From Nitrospinota bacterium (GTDB lineage: Bacteria > JADFOP01): a stretch of DNA of 36,034 nt. The position numbers were made by a program, and so were the translations under genes. Each line of letters begins with the position of its first letter. Position 1 is the stretch's first letter. Of the stretch, positions 29,677 through 36,034 are shown piece by piece. The stretch spans positions 1-36,034 of the forward strand of contig JADFOP010000017.1 in NCBI GenBank assembly GCA_022562795.1, read 5' to 3'. The notes beneath the pieces are model-generated. The model was not told the origin of the DNA. It worked only from the letters and a program-made list of their open reading frames with translations, and made no database searches.

Positions 29677-29844
29677 ACCCCCATCTACCTGGGGTTGTTC
29701 AGGGGGGCTCCTACCGCCGGGGATGTGAGGGTTGCCATCCTTGGTCGCGGGAGCAGCGCCACACCCGTTTCCTCTAGTTTTCGGTTACAAAGCCCTGTAA
29801 CCCACGGGGCGAAGCTGTGCCGCCTCTCATCAATAGAGCCCCCC
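29672..29844 (+). ncRNA. Candidate structured leader RNA (possible riboswitch)
   Basis: By hand the leader folds into two adjacent domains. First is a hairpin TGAACA...TGTTCA with CCCC/GGGG inside (29672-29701). Second, starting at the next base, is a domain closed by 29702-29710 with 29836-29844 (9 bp). Nested within it are 29722-29730 with 29823-29831 (8 of 9 pairs), 29753-29757 with 29814-29818, 29764-29768 with 29804-29808, and a hairpin GGTTACA/TGTAACC (29783-29802). No riboswitch consensus I know fits. It ends 59 bases before the regulator ATG. It may control that gene, or be an independent small RNA. No terminator is evident. Confidence 0.4.
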
Positions 29845-29903
29845 TCCCAAGAGCTCTCTCTCCAAGCATTAGGTTCCCACACGGGGCCCCAGTTTAAAGG
29901 ACT

Positions 29904-30497
29904 ATGGATAAGGAATACCTCCGCACACTCCAGCTCTTGACTGAGATTGAGAGCGACGTCAAGATTACTCAGCGTTCGCTTTCGAAGTCGCTGGGTATCG
30001 CCCTTGGTTTGACCAATGCCTACCTGAAGCGTCTCATCAATAAGGGATTCGTCAAAATTCACCGGGCGGGCGCCAATCACATCCGCTACATTCTGACCCC
30101 TTCGGGACTCATGGAAAAGTCCCGTCTTACCTACGAGTATCTCCAATACTCCTTGAGCTTCTATCGGAACGTGCGCCAGGAGATCCAAAGCCGCATCGAT
30201 GCTCTGCGGGGCCGGGGGGTCAAGCATCTCGCATTTTACGGAGCCGGCGAGGTGGCGGAGATTGCTTACGTCTGTATGCATGGGTCGGACCTGGAGATTG
30301 TTGGTGTTGTCGATGACCGCCGGGCTGGAGAGACCTTTTTTGGTCATCCCGTCCATGAGCGGTCGGCGCTGCACGAGCTCATCTTCGATGTTGTCTTCGT
30401 AGCCTCGCTGGAGCACGAGGCGCCGATGATCGAGAACCTCCTGAGCATGGGGATCCTGGAAGAGAACATTGTTCACCTTGGGGAGAAGAGCGAGTGA
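29904..30497 (+). CDS. Winged-HTH regulator fused to a Rossmann-type sugar-nucleotide-like domain
   Basis: The 197-residue protein has a winged helix-turn-helix at about residues 6-68 (TQRSLSKSLGIALGLTNAYL, then LINKGFVKIH), like MarR-type regulators found with exopolysaccharide genes. After a helical linker, residues 108-192 form a Rossmann-like unit: KHLAFYGAGEVAEIAYV, IVGVVDDRRAG, FFGHPVHE and FDVVFVAS. This resembles the N-terminal domain of FlaA1/CapD and PglD-like proteins. It could sense a nucleotide-sugar or cofactor and tune the downstream genes. AAAGGA precedes the ATG. The stop overlaps the GTG of the O-antigen ligase gene, so they are coupled. Target sites are not proven; the palindrome at 29662 is a candidate. 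Confidence 0.8.
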   Translation: MDKEYLRTLQLLTEIESDVKITQRSLSKSLGIALGLTNAYLKRLINKGFVKIHRAGANHIRYILTPSGLMEKSRLTYEYLQYSLSFYRNVRQEIQSRIDALRGRGVKHLAFYGAGEVAEIAYVCMHGSDLEIVGVVDDRRAGETFFGHPVHERSALHELIFDVVFVASLEHEAPMIENLLSMGILEENIVHLGEKSE

Positions 30498-31771
30498 AGA
30501 GCAGGCCGGTTTCTCTCGGCACCCCTCTCCCGTTTGCCATTCCCCATTGGGCGTCGCATGCGCTAGGGCATCTCGAAGCCGGCCAGTTCGTCGCCCTCGC
30601 TATCATGATTGTCGCCCTGCCGCTCAGCGAATCGGTCAAAAATGTCGCTTTCGCCCTGGCGGTGGGCTGTTGGATTCTACGCCTTCTGATTGGCGATGCG
30701 CCACGTGCCCGGCTTACGGTGGTAGGCGCCGCTCAGGCGCTCATAGTGGCCGTCGCCGTTGCAAGCGCCTTTGTGGCCCTCAACCGCCTGCAGGGGTTCC
30801 GAGGCGCGTGGGATATGGCTCGGGCCTGGTTAACCTTTCTTCTGGTCCTGAACACCGTGACCTCGTGGGAGAGGCTCAAGAGGTGCTGGGCCCTCTTTGG
30901 TGGGGCCGCCGCTGTGGGGTCCATTGTGGGGCTGTGGGGGTTTCTCGCCCGGCTCCCGCAGGCCATCGAGGCTCGAACTCATGCCGACGCCGTCGCTGTG
31001 AAAGTCCTCTCCTTGGGCCATCCCAACCACACGGCGACATATCTCCTTATGATGATCGCTTTGGCCTTGTCCTACCTCATTTTTTCAGGGGACCTCAAAG
31101 AGCGACGCTACTGGTGGTTGTTCGCGCTAGGAGCGGCGGTAATGATTCCCTCGATGTTCTTCACGTTTTCGCGCTCGGCGGGCCTCACCTTCCTCGTTAT
31201 TCTCCTCGTCCTTGGGTTAGCCAGGGGTAGGGGTCGGCTTGCGATGGGGGTGGTGGCGGCCCTGCTCGTAGGTTCCGTCGGGGTCACCTACCTTCCGGTC
31301 GTCAAGCGACATTTTCTCAGCGCTTCTCACCCTTTCTACACGGGGGCCATTACCGTCCGGCTTAAGACGTGGCGGGGGGCGTTGCTCTTCGCCGACGAGC
31401 GCCCCCTTTTGGGGGCTGGGCCGCGCAACTTTAACTATATTGATAGGCAGCGCTACCCGGTAAATAGGAATATGAACCACGCCCACAGTCTCTACTTCAA
31501 CGTCTTGGCGGAAATGGGGTGGCTCGGCGTAGGCGCTCTTGCCCTCTGGTTAGGCTCTATCGTGGTTGTGGGGTGGCGGTCCCGCCGATTCTTCACTACG
31601 CCCTGGGGACAGGTCGTCTGGATGGGAACCCTGGGGTGCTTTATCACTATCACGCTCTCCGGCGTTATGACTACGACTTTTCACACCGAAGGCGCTATGG
31701 CCTTTTCCGCGATTATCGGCCTATTGCTGGCCGCTCCCCACCTACCGGCAGAGGAGCCTGGGCATCCGTAG
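30494..31771 (+). CDS. O-antigen ligase/polymerase family membrane protein
   Basis: The 425-residue protein has 10-12 hydrophobic segments across its length and the Wzy_C/WaaL signature. A large periplasmic loop lies around residues 265-340, containing RLKTWRGALLFADERPLLGAG and NHAHSLYFNVLAEMGWLG, the pattern typical of O-antigen ligases. Such proteins attach O-antigen to lipid A-core or join exopolysaccharide units. The start is GTG at 30494, overlapping the regulator stop. Ligase and Wzy polymerase are hard to tell apart by sequence, so I keep the family name. Confidence 0.88.
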   Translation: MKSRPVSLGTPLPFAIPHWASHALGHLEAGQFVALAIMIVALPLSESVKNVAFALAVGCWILRLLIGDAPRARLTVVGAAQALIVAVAVASAFVALNRLQGFRGAWDMARAWLTFLLVLNTVTSWERLKRCWALFGGAAAVGSIVGLWGFLARLPQAIEARTHADAVAVKVLSLGHPNHTATYLLMMIALALSYLIFSGDLKERRYWWLFALGAAVMIPSMFFTFSRSAGLTFLVILLVLGLARGRGRLAMGVVAALLVGSVGVTYLPVVKRHFLSASHPFYTGAITVRLKTWRGALLFADERPLLGAGPRNFNYIDRQRYPVNRNMNHAHSLYFNVLAEMGWLGVGALALWLGSIVVVGWRSRRFFTTPWGQVVWMGTLGCFITITLSGVMTTTFHTEGAMAFSAIIGLLLAAPHLPAEEPGHP

Positions 31772-31897
31772 CCTTGGGTCATCGTCGCTTGAGCATAGTT
31801 TGTCTGAGCCACCTTGCTGAGTGGACGTCCAGTTAATTCAACGCATAATTCTACAGGGTTTAACTTCTTCGCTATGAAACGGGCCTTTGGTTAGGGC

Positions 31898-33037
31898 ATG
31901 AACGTCCTCATCGTCACTGGAATTTTTCCACCCGATATCGGTGGCCCAGCGACCTATGTGCCTCAGGTATCAGCGGCCCTTTCCGAGCGGGGCCACGATA
32001 TTACCGTAGTGACGCTGAGCGATAGTGTGGACCCCCATCACGATAACGAAGATCACCCTTTTCGGGTGGTGCGCATCCCACGGCGGATGTTTAGGCCGTG
32101 GCGTTGGCTCCGCACCGTCGTAGAGATCATCCGATTGGGGCGAGATACCAGTCTACTATTCGTGAACGGGATGTGGATGGAGGCGGTTTTGGCCAATATT
32201 TTCCTACGGAAGCCCTTGGTTCACAAGGTCGTGGGGGACCACGCCTGGGAGCGAGCAATCAACCTAGGCTGGGCAAGCGACAACTTTGAGGACTTCCAGA
32301 AAAAGCACTATGGCGTGAAGGTGGAGGCCCTAAAAGCGCTGCGGTCATGGTGGGCACGAAAAGCCGACATGGTCGTTGTTCCCAGCCGCTACCTCGCCCG
32401 ATGGATCGTCAGATGGGGCGTAGCCGAGGAGAGGCTGGTCGTCATTTACAATGGGGTAGAACCGCTCAACGGCGTCCAGCCTGCCGAAGTACCCTTGTCG
32501 ACTCCGATAAACCTTGTAACGGTCGGACGGCTTGTCCCTTGGAAACGTGTGGATATGGTGATCGAAGCCATTGCGCGACTAGAAAATTCTGGCTTGATCG
32601 TTGTAGGGGATGGTCCCGTGCTTAAGTTTCTCCAGGGGTTGGCGCGGAGGTTGGGAGTTTCCGACCGGGTCTATTTTGCTGGGCGGCGGAGCAAAACGGA
32701 GACGCTAGCCTTGATGGCGGCATGTGACATTTTCGTTTTGAACTCCACCTACGAGGGCTTTCCCCATGTGGTCTTGGAGGCGATGAGCCTTGGCTTGCCT
32801 GTCATTGCCACAGCCGTGGGCGGAATACCTGAGATAGTGCAGGATGGGGACAATGGGCGATTAATTGCGCCAACGGATGAAGAGGCGCTTTCTGGGGCCC
32901 TTTTGAAACTCGTCTTTTCTCCATGGGAACGACAGCGTCTGGCTGACGGGGCAAAGCGCACGGTTCATAAATTTAGCCGTTCTAACATGGTTGTGGAAAC
33001 TGAACGCGTCCTTAAATCAGTTTCTAGGAGACAATAG
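31898..33037 (+). CDS. Glycosyltransferase family 4
   Basis: The 379-residue protein is a GT-B fold retaining transferase. The N-terminal domain begins MNVLIVTGIFPPDIGGPATY, whose GGPA loop lines the acceptor site. The C-terminal domain has VGRLVPWKRVDMVIEA near residues 209-224, VVGDGPVLKFLQGLA, and the donor-binding YEGFPHVVLEAMSLGLPVIA with two Glu seven apart. It probably adds a sugar to a lipid-linked glycan in the cytoplasm. A 126-base gap separates it from the ligase gene; no clear ribosome site is visible. Donor sugar cannot be assigned. Confidence 0.93.
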   Translation: MNVLIVTGIFPPDIGGPATYVPQVSAALSERGHDITVVTLSDSVDPHHDNEDHPFRVVRIPRRMFRPWRWLRTVVEIIRLGRDTSLLFVNGMWMEAVLANIFLRKPLVHKVVGDHAWERAINLGWASDNFEDFQKKHYGVKVEALKALRSWWARKADMVVVPSRYLARWIVRWGVAEERLVVIYNGVEPLNGVQPAEVPLSTPINLVTVGRLVPWKRVDMVIEAIARLENSGLIVVGDGPVLKFLQGLARRLGVSDRVYFAGRRSKTETLALMAACDIFVLNSTYEGFPHVVLEAMSLGLPVIATAVGGIPEIVQDGDNGRLIAPTDEEALSGALLKLVFSPWERQRLADGAKRTVHKFSRSNMVVETERVLKSVSRRQ

Positions 33038-33043
33038 TCCCCC

Positions 33044-34441
33044 ATGAAGAATTCCGCTAAAGGGATGACCGCTCAAGCGCTGTCTTGGCAGGGTCTATGG
33101 GAGGCCTTCCGTGCGAAATTCGTCGGGCGGAAGTTTGTCCAGGACGTGGGAGTGCTGACGGCAGCCAACGCAGTGGGGGTTGTCTTAAGTTTCATCCAGG
33201 CTATCCTGGTAGCCCGCTGGCTGGGCCCGAAGCTCTACGGCGTTGCGGCCCTGGTTATGGCCTACCCCTCCGTTTTATTCGGCTTTGTTGACACACGTTC
33301 AGGCGCAGCGTCTGTTAAGTATCTTGGAGAGTTCGAGGCGAAACGGGACTCGGCGCGGGCCCTGGCAGTATGCAAACTGGGCTACACGGTGGACATGGCC
33401 GTAGCGATATTGGCCTTCATGTTGGTTGCAGCCACGGCGTGGTGGGCAGAGAAACGGATTGTCCAGATGCCTGGCATGACGTCCCTAATGATTCTCTACG
33501 CGGCGGCATTTCTCCCCAGCTCCCTCGCTAGGACTTCTTCGGCGGTTATGAGGACCTTCGGCCGTTTTCCAGCCCTGGCGAAGATAGACGGCATTTGCTC
33601 GGTCGTTCGGACAACCCTGGTGGTAGGGCTGGTTTGGATGGGATACGGCGTTGCTGGGGTGGTTTGGGGGAGCGCTTTAGGCCTGGCTTTAAGAGGACTG
33701 ATGCTCAGCCTCATCTCGTACCCTGTGGCGAAACAGGCCTGGGGCTCGTCTTGGCTCTGGGGCCGGTGGCATACGCTCCGAGGGGTGCGCAGGGAGATAG
33801 CGGGGTTTTTCTTTTACAACAACCTGAATGCGGTAATGGGTGTCTTCGTAAGACGGCTTGACCTCATCATTTTGGGTTACTTCCGAGGCCCTACAGAGGC
33901 GGGATACTATAGTTTGGCCAAATCTGTTGGGGCCGTGCTAAACAACCTTCGAGGTCCGTTACGATCGGTTTCTTATCCACGTCTGGCTAGATTGTGGGGA
34001 GGGGGCCAGTATGATGAACTGAGGGGGACAGTAAAGCGGTATGCATTGTTGGGTGTGGGGATATCTTTCGGGGCATTGGCGTTGGTAGCCGTTCCGCTGC
34101 TTCCAACAGCCATCGGTATTGTGGTCGGTGAGAAGTACCTACCAGCTGCTTTTGCCAGCCAGATTCTCTTTCTTGCAGGAGCAATCTATCTTGGAATGTT
34201 TTGGGTCAGGCCCCTTTACCTGGCCGCCGGAAAGGTCCGATCTTGGTTTGGACTCGGTTTAATAAGCGGCGGCTTTGCAATTATGGCGTATCCTGTAGGA
34301 GCTGTGCTTTGGGGAGCTAGCGGCGTGGCCTTAGGTCGAATGGCGGCGGGCATAATTCGTCTCGGTTTAGCCACTATTCAGATCTTACGAGGACGAGTGT
34401 ACCATGAAAGTACAACCAGCGCTGAAACGGTTCATTCTTAA
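33044..34441 (+). CDS. Polysaccharide flippase (Wzx-like, MATE/MVF-type)
   Basis: The 465-residue membrane protein has about 12 hydrophobic segments and the oligosaccharide flippase pattern: DVGVLTAANAVGVVLSFIQA followed by ILVARWLGPKLYG near residues 31-66, then PSSLARTSSAVMRTFGRF, and FFFYNNLNAVMGVFVRRLDL with IILGYFRGPTEAGYYSLA near residues 250-290. It would turn lipid-linked glycan units across the inner membrane. It starts seven bases after the glycosyltransferase stop. Its end overlaps the sulfotransferase gene by 38 bases. Confidence 0.93.
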   Translation: MKNSAKGMTAQALSWQGLWEAFRAKFVGRKFVQDVGVLTAANAVGVVLSFIQAILVARWLGPKLYGVAALVMAYPSVLFGFVDTRSGAASVKYLGEFEAKRDSARALAVCKLGYTVDMAVAILAFMLVAATAWWAEKRIVQMPGMTSLMILYAAAFLPSSLARTSSAVMRTFGRFPALAKIDGICSVVRTTLVVGLVWMGYGVAGVVWGSALGLALRGLMLSLISYPVAKQAWGSSWLWGRWHTLRGVRREIAGFFFYNNLNAVMGVFVRRLDLIILGYFRGPTEAGYYSLAKSVGAVLNNLRGPLRSVSYPRLARLWGGGQYDELRGTVKRYALLGVGISFGALALVAVPLLPTAIGIVVGEKYLPAAFASQILFLAGAIYLGMFWVRPLYLAAGKVRSWFGLGLISGGFAIMAYPVGAVLWGASGVALGRMAAGIIRLGLATIQILRGRVYHESTTSAETVHS

Positions 34442-35282
34442 ATCGCGGATTGGCAGGAAAATTGTCAATCTCCTTAAACACCGGATTGGCAGGAAAATTG
34501 CCAATCTCTACCGTCACTATCATACCGATTGCTATGTAATATCATATCCAAAATGTGGCAGAACTTGGCTTAGGGTAATGCTAGCTAAAGCTCTCGCTCT
34601 CTACTTTGGAGATCCGAGAGATATAGTATTCGACCCTATAGATGTGATCCGTAATAACTACCAGCGGGGGCCTCTCATCCGGTTCACCCACGATGGTATT
34701 TTTAAATCCCCAGCCATAGTAACCAAACCGGGCGAGAAGCGATACCAGCAGTATACCCGCAAGAAAGTTGTTTTTTTGGTCCGGGACCCTAGGGACGTCT
34801 TGGTTTCAAATTACTTCCAACGGGCCAGGCGCAGAAATGAAAGCTACGATCTTGGATATTTTGTTAGACATCAGTGGTGGGGGATAGATAGAGTCGTTGC
34901 CTTTATGAAAGGATGGTATGAACACAGGCATGTTCCTTCAGATTTCCTCCTTGTCCGATATGAAGACTTGCACCGTAATCCTGCTGGGGAGCTTCACAGG
35001 ATACTCACATTCGTCGACCTAGAGGATGTCTCAGACGAGATAGTCAGAACCTCTGTTGATTACGCCAGCTTCGACAATATGCTCAAGATGTCATTGAACG
35101 AGTTAAGTGAGGAACCTAGACTTGCGCCAGCAGATCCGCAGGACCCAGAGAGCTTTAAAATGAGAAGAGGGGAGATTGGGGGGTACAAGAGATACTTGTC
35201 GGCCGCTGATGTGGAGTATGTCGAAGAGAGAATTCGCCGCGAATTACCTTTGTCTTTTGGATACACCCATTCTGGATCGTGA
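34404..35282 (+). CDS. Sulfotransferase domain protein
   Basis: The 292-residue protein has the PAPS-binding motifs of sulfotransferases: YPKCGRTWLRVML (5'-phosphosulfate loop, residues 48-60) and VVFLVRDPRDVLVSNYF (3'-phosphate site, about residues 122-138). LLVRYEDLHRNPAGELHRIL and a C-terminal MRRGEIGGYKRYL follow, as in cytosolic-type enzymes. It would transfer sulfate from PAPS to a sugar or lipid, so the glycan made here may be sulfated. Residues 14-37 contain a tandem duplication of RIGRKI-V/A-NL, from a 36-bp-spaced DNA repeat. The gene is AT-richer than its left neighbours, which suggests transfer. GAGGACGAG precedes the ATG. Confidence 0.9.
   Translation: MKVQPALKRFILKSRIGRKIVNLLKHRIGRKIANLYRHYHTDCYVISYPKCGRTWLRVMLAKALALYFGDPRDIVFDPIDVIRNNYQRGPLIRFTHDGIFKSPAIVTKPGEKRYQQYTRKKVVFLVRDPRDVLVSNYFQRARRRNESYDLGYFVRHQWWGIDRVVAFMKGWYEHRHVPSDFLLVRYEDLHRNPAGELHRILTFVDLEDVSDEIVRTSVDYASFDNMLKMSLNELSEEPRLAPADPQDPESFKMRRGEIGGYKRYLSAADVEYVEERIRRELPLSFGYTHSGS
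34446..34508 (+). repeat. Direct repeat inside the sulfotransferase gene start
   Basis: A 27-base unit beginning CGGATTGGCAGGAAAATTG occurs at 34446-34472 and 34482-34508 with one difference, 36 bases apart. It keeps the frame (12 codons) and duplicates the RIGRKI segment. Confidence 0.85.
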
Positions 35283-35472
35283 TGATAAAAGTAGACTGGA
35301 ACGAGTATACCTCCAAACTTAAAGGTGCTACCGGAACTGATATTGAGTTGATACAACAGGTAATGCAAAGCGACATTTTGTACTAGGTAAGATTTCAGAT
35401 GCATCCTCTGAGAGAATAAAAAAAGGAGTCAAGCAAAACAATTTTTTTAAATTGACTTCAGCCTATTACTAA
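35282..35472 (+). pseudogene. Small frame, likely frameshifted gene remnant
   Basis: An ATG overlapping the sulfotransferase stop (TGATG) opens 34 codons, MIKVDWNEYTSKLKGATGTD then IELIQQVMQSDILY, ending at 35386. From 35383 a different frame continues in protein-like fashion (GKISDASSERIKKGVKQ and NNFFKLTSAYY) to a stop at 35472. This suggests a short gene with a frameshift, or the start of a lost gene. It could also be a real 34-residue peptide coupled to the upstream gene. I do not recognise it. Confidence 0.4.
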
Positions 35473-35531
35473 ACGGATTATGGAAATCCTTAAGGGCAGT
35501 AAACAGTATAAGGAAGGGTGCTTATAATCAA

Positions 35532-36034
35532 ATGAAAGCAGTGTTTATTGGAGGTTGTACCAGGAGTGGTACCACGATGCTGGGGGCAATGCTGGGTGCC
35601 CATTCAAATGGTTTGTGCGTTCCGGAAATGAGGTTTAAATTTTCCGCGCTGCGCCGGTGGGAATGGGACAATACGGGTGTCAACACATTAAGTGTACTGA
35701 AGTGGCTTCAAAACCATTGGCGATTTAAGATTTGGGAATTGGATATAGACCTATGTTCTGTGATCCCCAATGAAGTGACCTACCGAGAGTTTATAGAGCT
35801 GATCGTTAAACTATATGGTGAGAAGGCTGGTAAGCCTACACCGAAATTCTGGATTGACCACACTCCGGTGAATATAATGTATGCATGGACAATATTTAAC
35901 GTGTTTCCGGACGCAAAAATGGTTCACATCGTAAGAGACGGTCGCGCGGTAGCGGCTTCTGTTATGCCATTAGACTGGGGACCAAATGAAATACACAGAG
36001 CTGCACAATTCTGGGTGAGAGGGATAGCGTATGG
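35532..36034 (+). CDS. Sulfotransferase family protein, partial at the window end
   Basis: At least 167 residues are visible before the window ends. The protein begins MKAVFIGGCTRSGTTMLGAM, a typical Sulfotransfer_3 5'-phosphosulfate loop (TRSGTT), and has MVHIVRDGRAVAASVMPLDW with the 3'-phosphate-binding Arg/Ser near residues 136-146. The segment between contains WIDHTPVNIMY, typical of these proteins. It is unlike the upstream sulfotransferase in detail, so it is a different subfamily, often linked to glycan or lipid sulfation. AAGGAAGGG lies about 14 bases before the ATG, which is far; another start is possible. The DNA is clearly AT-richer than the core genes. Confidence 0.85.
   Translation, partial: MKAVFIGGCTRSGTTMLGAMLGAHSNGLCVPEMRFKFSALRRWEWDNTGVNTLSVLKWLQNHWRFKIWELDIDLCSVIPNEVTYREFIELIVKLYGEKAGKPTPKFWIDHTPVNIMYAWTIFNVFPDAKMVHIVRDGRAVAASVMPLDWGPNEIHRAAQFWVRGIAY

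Larger units (their letters stand above)
29522..29903. other. 382-bp control region upstream of the regulator
   Basis: The stretch has no protein gene. It holds the promoter at 29633-29660, the palindrome at 29662-29676, the structured leader to 29844, and an 8-bp palindrome GGGGCCCC near the ribosome site (about 29884-29891). A long antisense frame crosses it and is rejected. Confidence 0.6.

Noticed and set aside
29761-29820. GEMM (cyclic di-GMP) riboswitch in the regulator leader
   Set aside because: Short stretches looked similar, but the conserved core bases and the receptor-helix arrangement of that class are absent.
29685-30476. 263-codon minus-strand frame opposite the regulator and its leader
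   Set aside because: The plus-strand protein has clear HTH and Rossmann motifs with a strong promoter; the antisense product has no motif.
30469-31230. 253-codon plus-strand frame overlapping the O-antigen ligase gene
   Set aside because: It lies in another frame of a membrane protein with the ligase signature and is Arg/Pro/Ser-rich noise.

Overview
The window comes from a high-GC bacterium, probably Gram-negative. The core genes look chromosomal (biotin synthesis, mutL, guaB-guaA, dnaE, accA), and the final third holds O-antigen/exopolysaccharide genes (O-antigen ligase, Wzx-type flippase, glycosyltransferases, sulfotransferases). A MinD/ParA ATPase paired with a J-like/RodZ-type HTH protein, dnaE next to accA, a GH57 branching enzyme and an archaeal-type fructose-1,6-bisphosphate aldolase/phosphatase together suggest a deltaproteobacteria-related lineage (Desulfobacterota, Nitrospinota or Tectomicrobia-like). 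That placement is inference only.

Layout. 1-2900 is a gene-poor, decayed accessory region. It has a minus-strand terminator with no gene, three mosaic copies of a repeat whose 3' ends run into fragments resembling the Walker A region of comM/yifB, an HU gene and two small unknown genes. 2944-6229 is a tightly packed bioF-bioA-bioD operon. 6300-18942 holds a GH57 branching enzyme, mutL, guaB-guaA, an AT-rich AlbA_2-domain gene that looks inserted, dnaE and accA. 19208-21808 is a minus-strand cluster of ECF sigma factor, zinc-finger anti-sigma factor, DUF3106 protein and two duplicated His/Arg/Gly-rich secreted proteins. 21809-22343 has no convincing protein gene but folds by hand into a candidate non-coding RNA. 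22344-24095 holds the divergent FBP aldolase/phosphatase and thioredoxin genes. 24376-25886 is the MinD-like/J-HTH pair. 26128-36034 is a surface-polysaccharide region with dispersed palindromic repeats, a strongly promoted regulator with a long structured leader, and AT-richer sulfotransferase genes at the right end, the last one cut by the window edge.

Strongest leads: (1) the 29662-29903 leader, with a near-consensus promoter, a 15-bp palindrome at the predicted start site and a nested multi-stem RNA fold, upstream of an HTH regulator fused to a sugar-nucleotide-type Rossmann domain; (2) the candidate RNA at about 21982-22214; (3) the sigma/anti-sigma/DUF3106/His-rich envelope cluster; (4) phased A-tract elements shared by the mutL and minD-like promoters; (5) a palindrome lying between the two divergent fbp and trx promoters. 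All folds and promoters were read by eye; no search or folding program was run.
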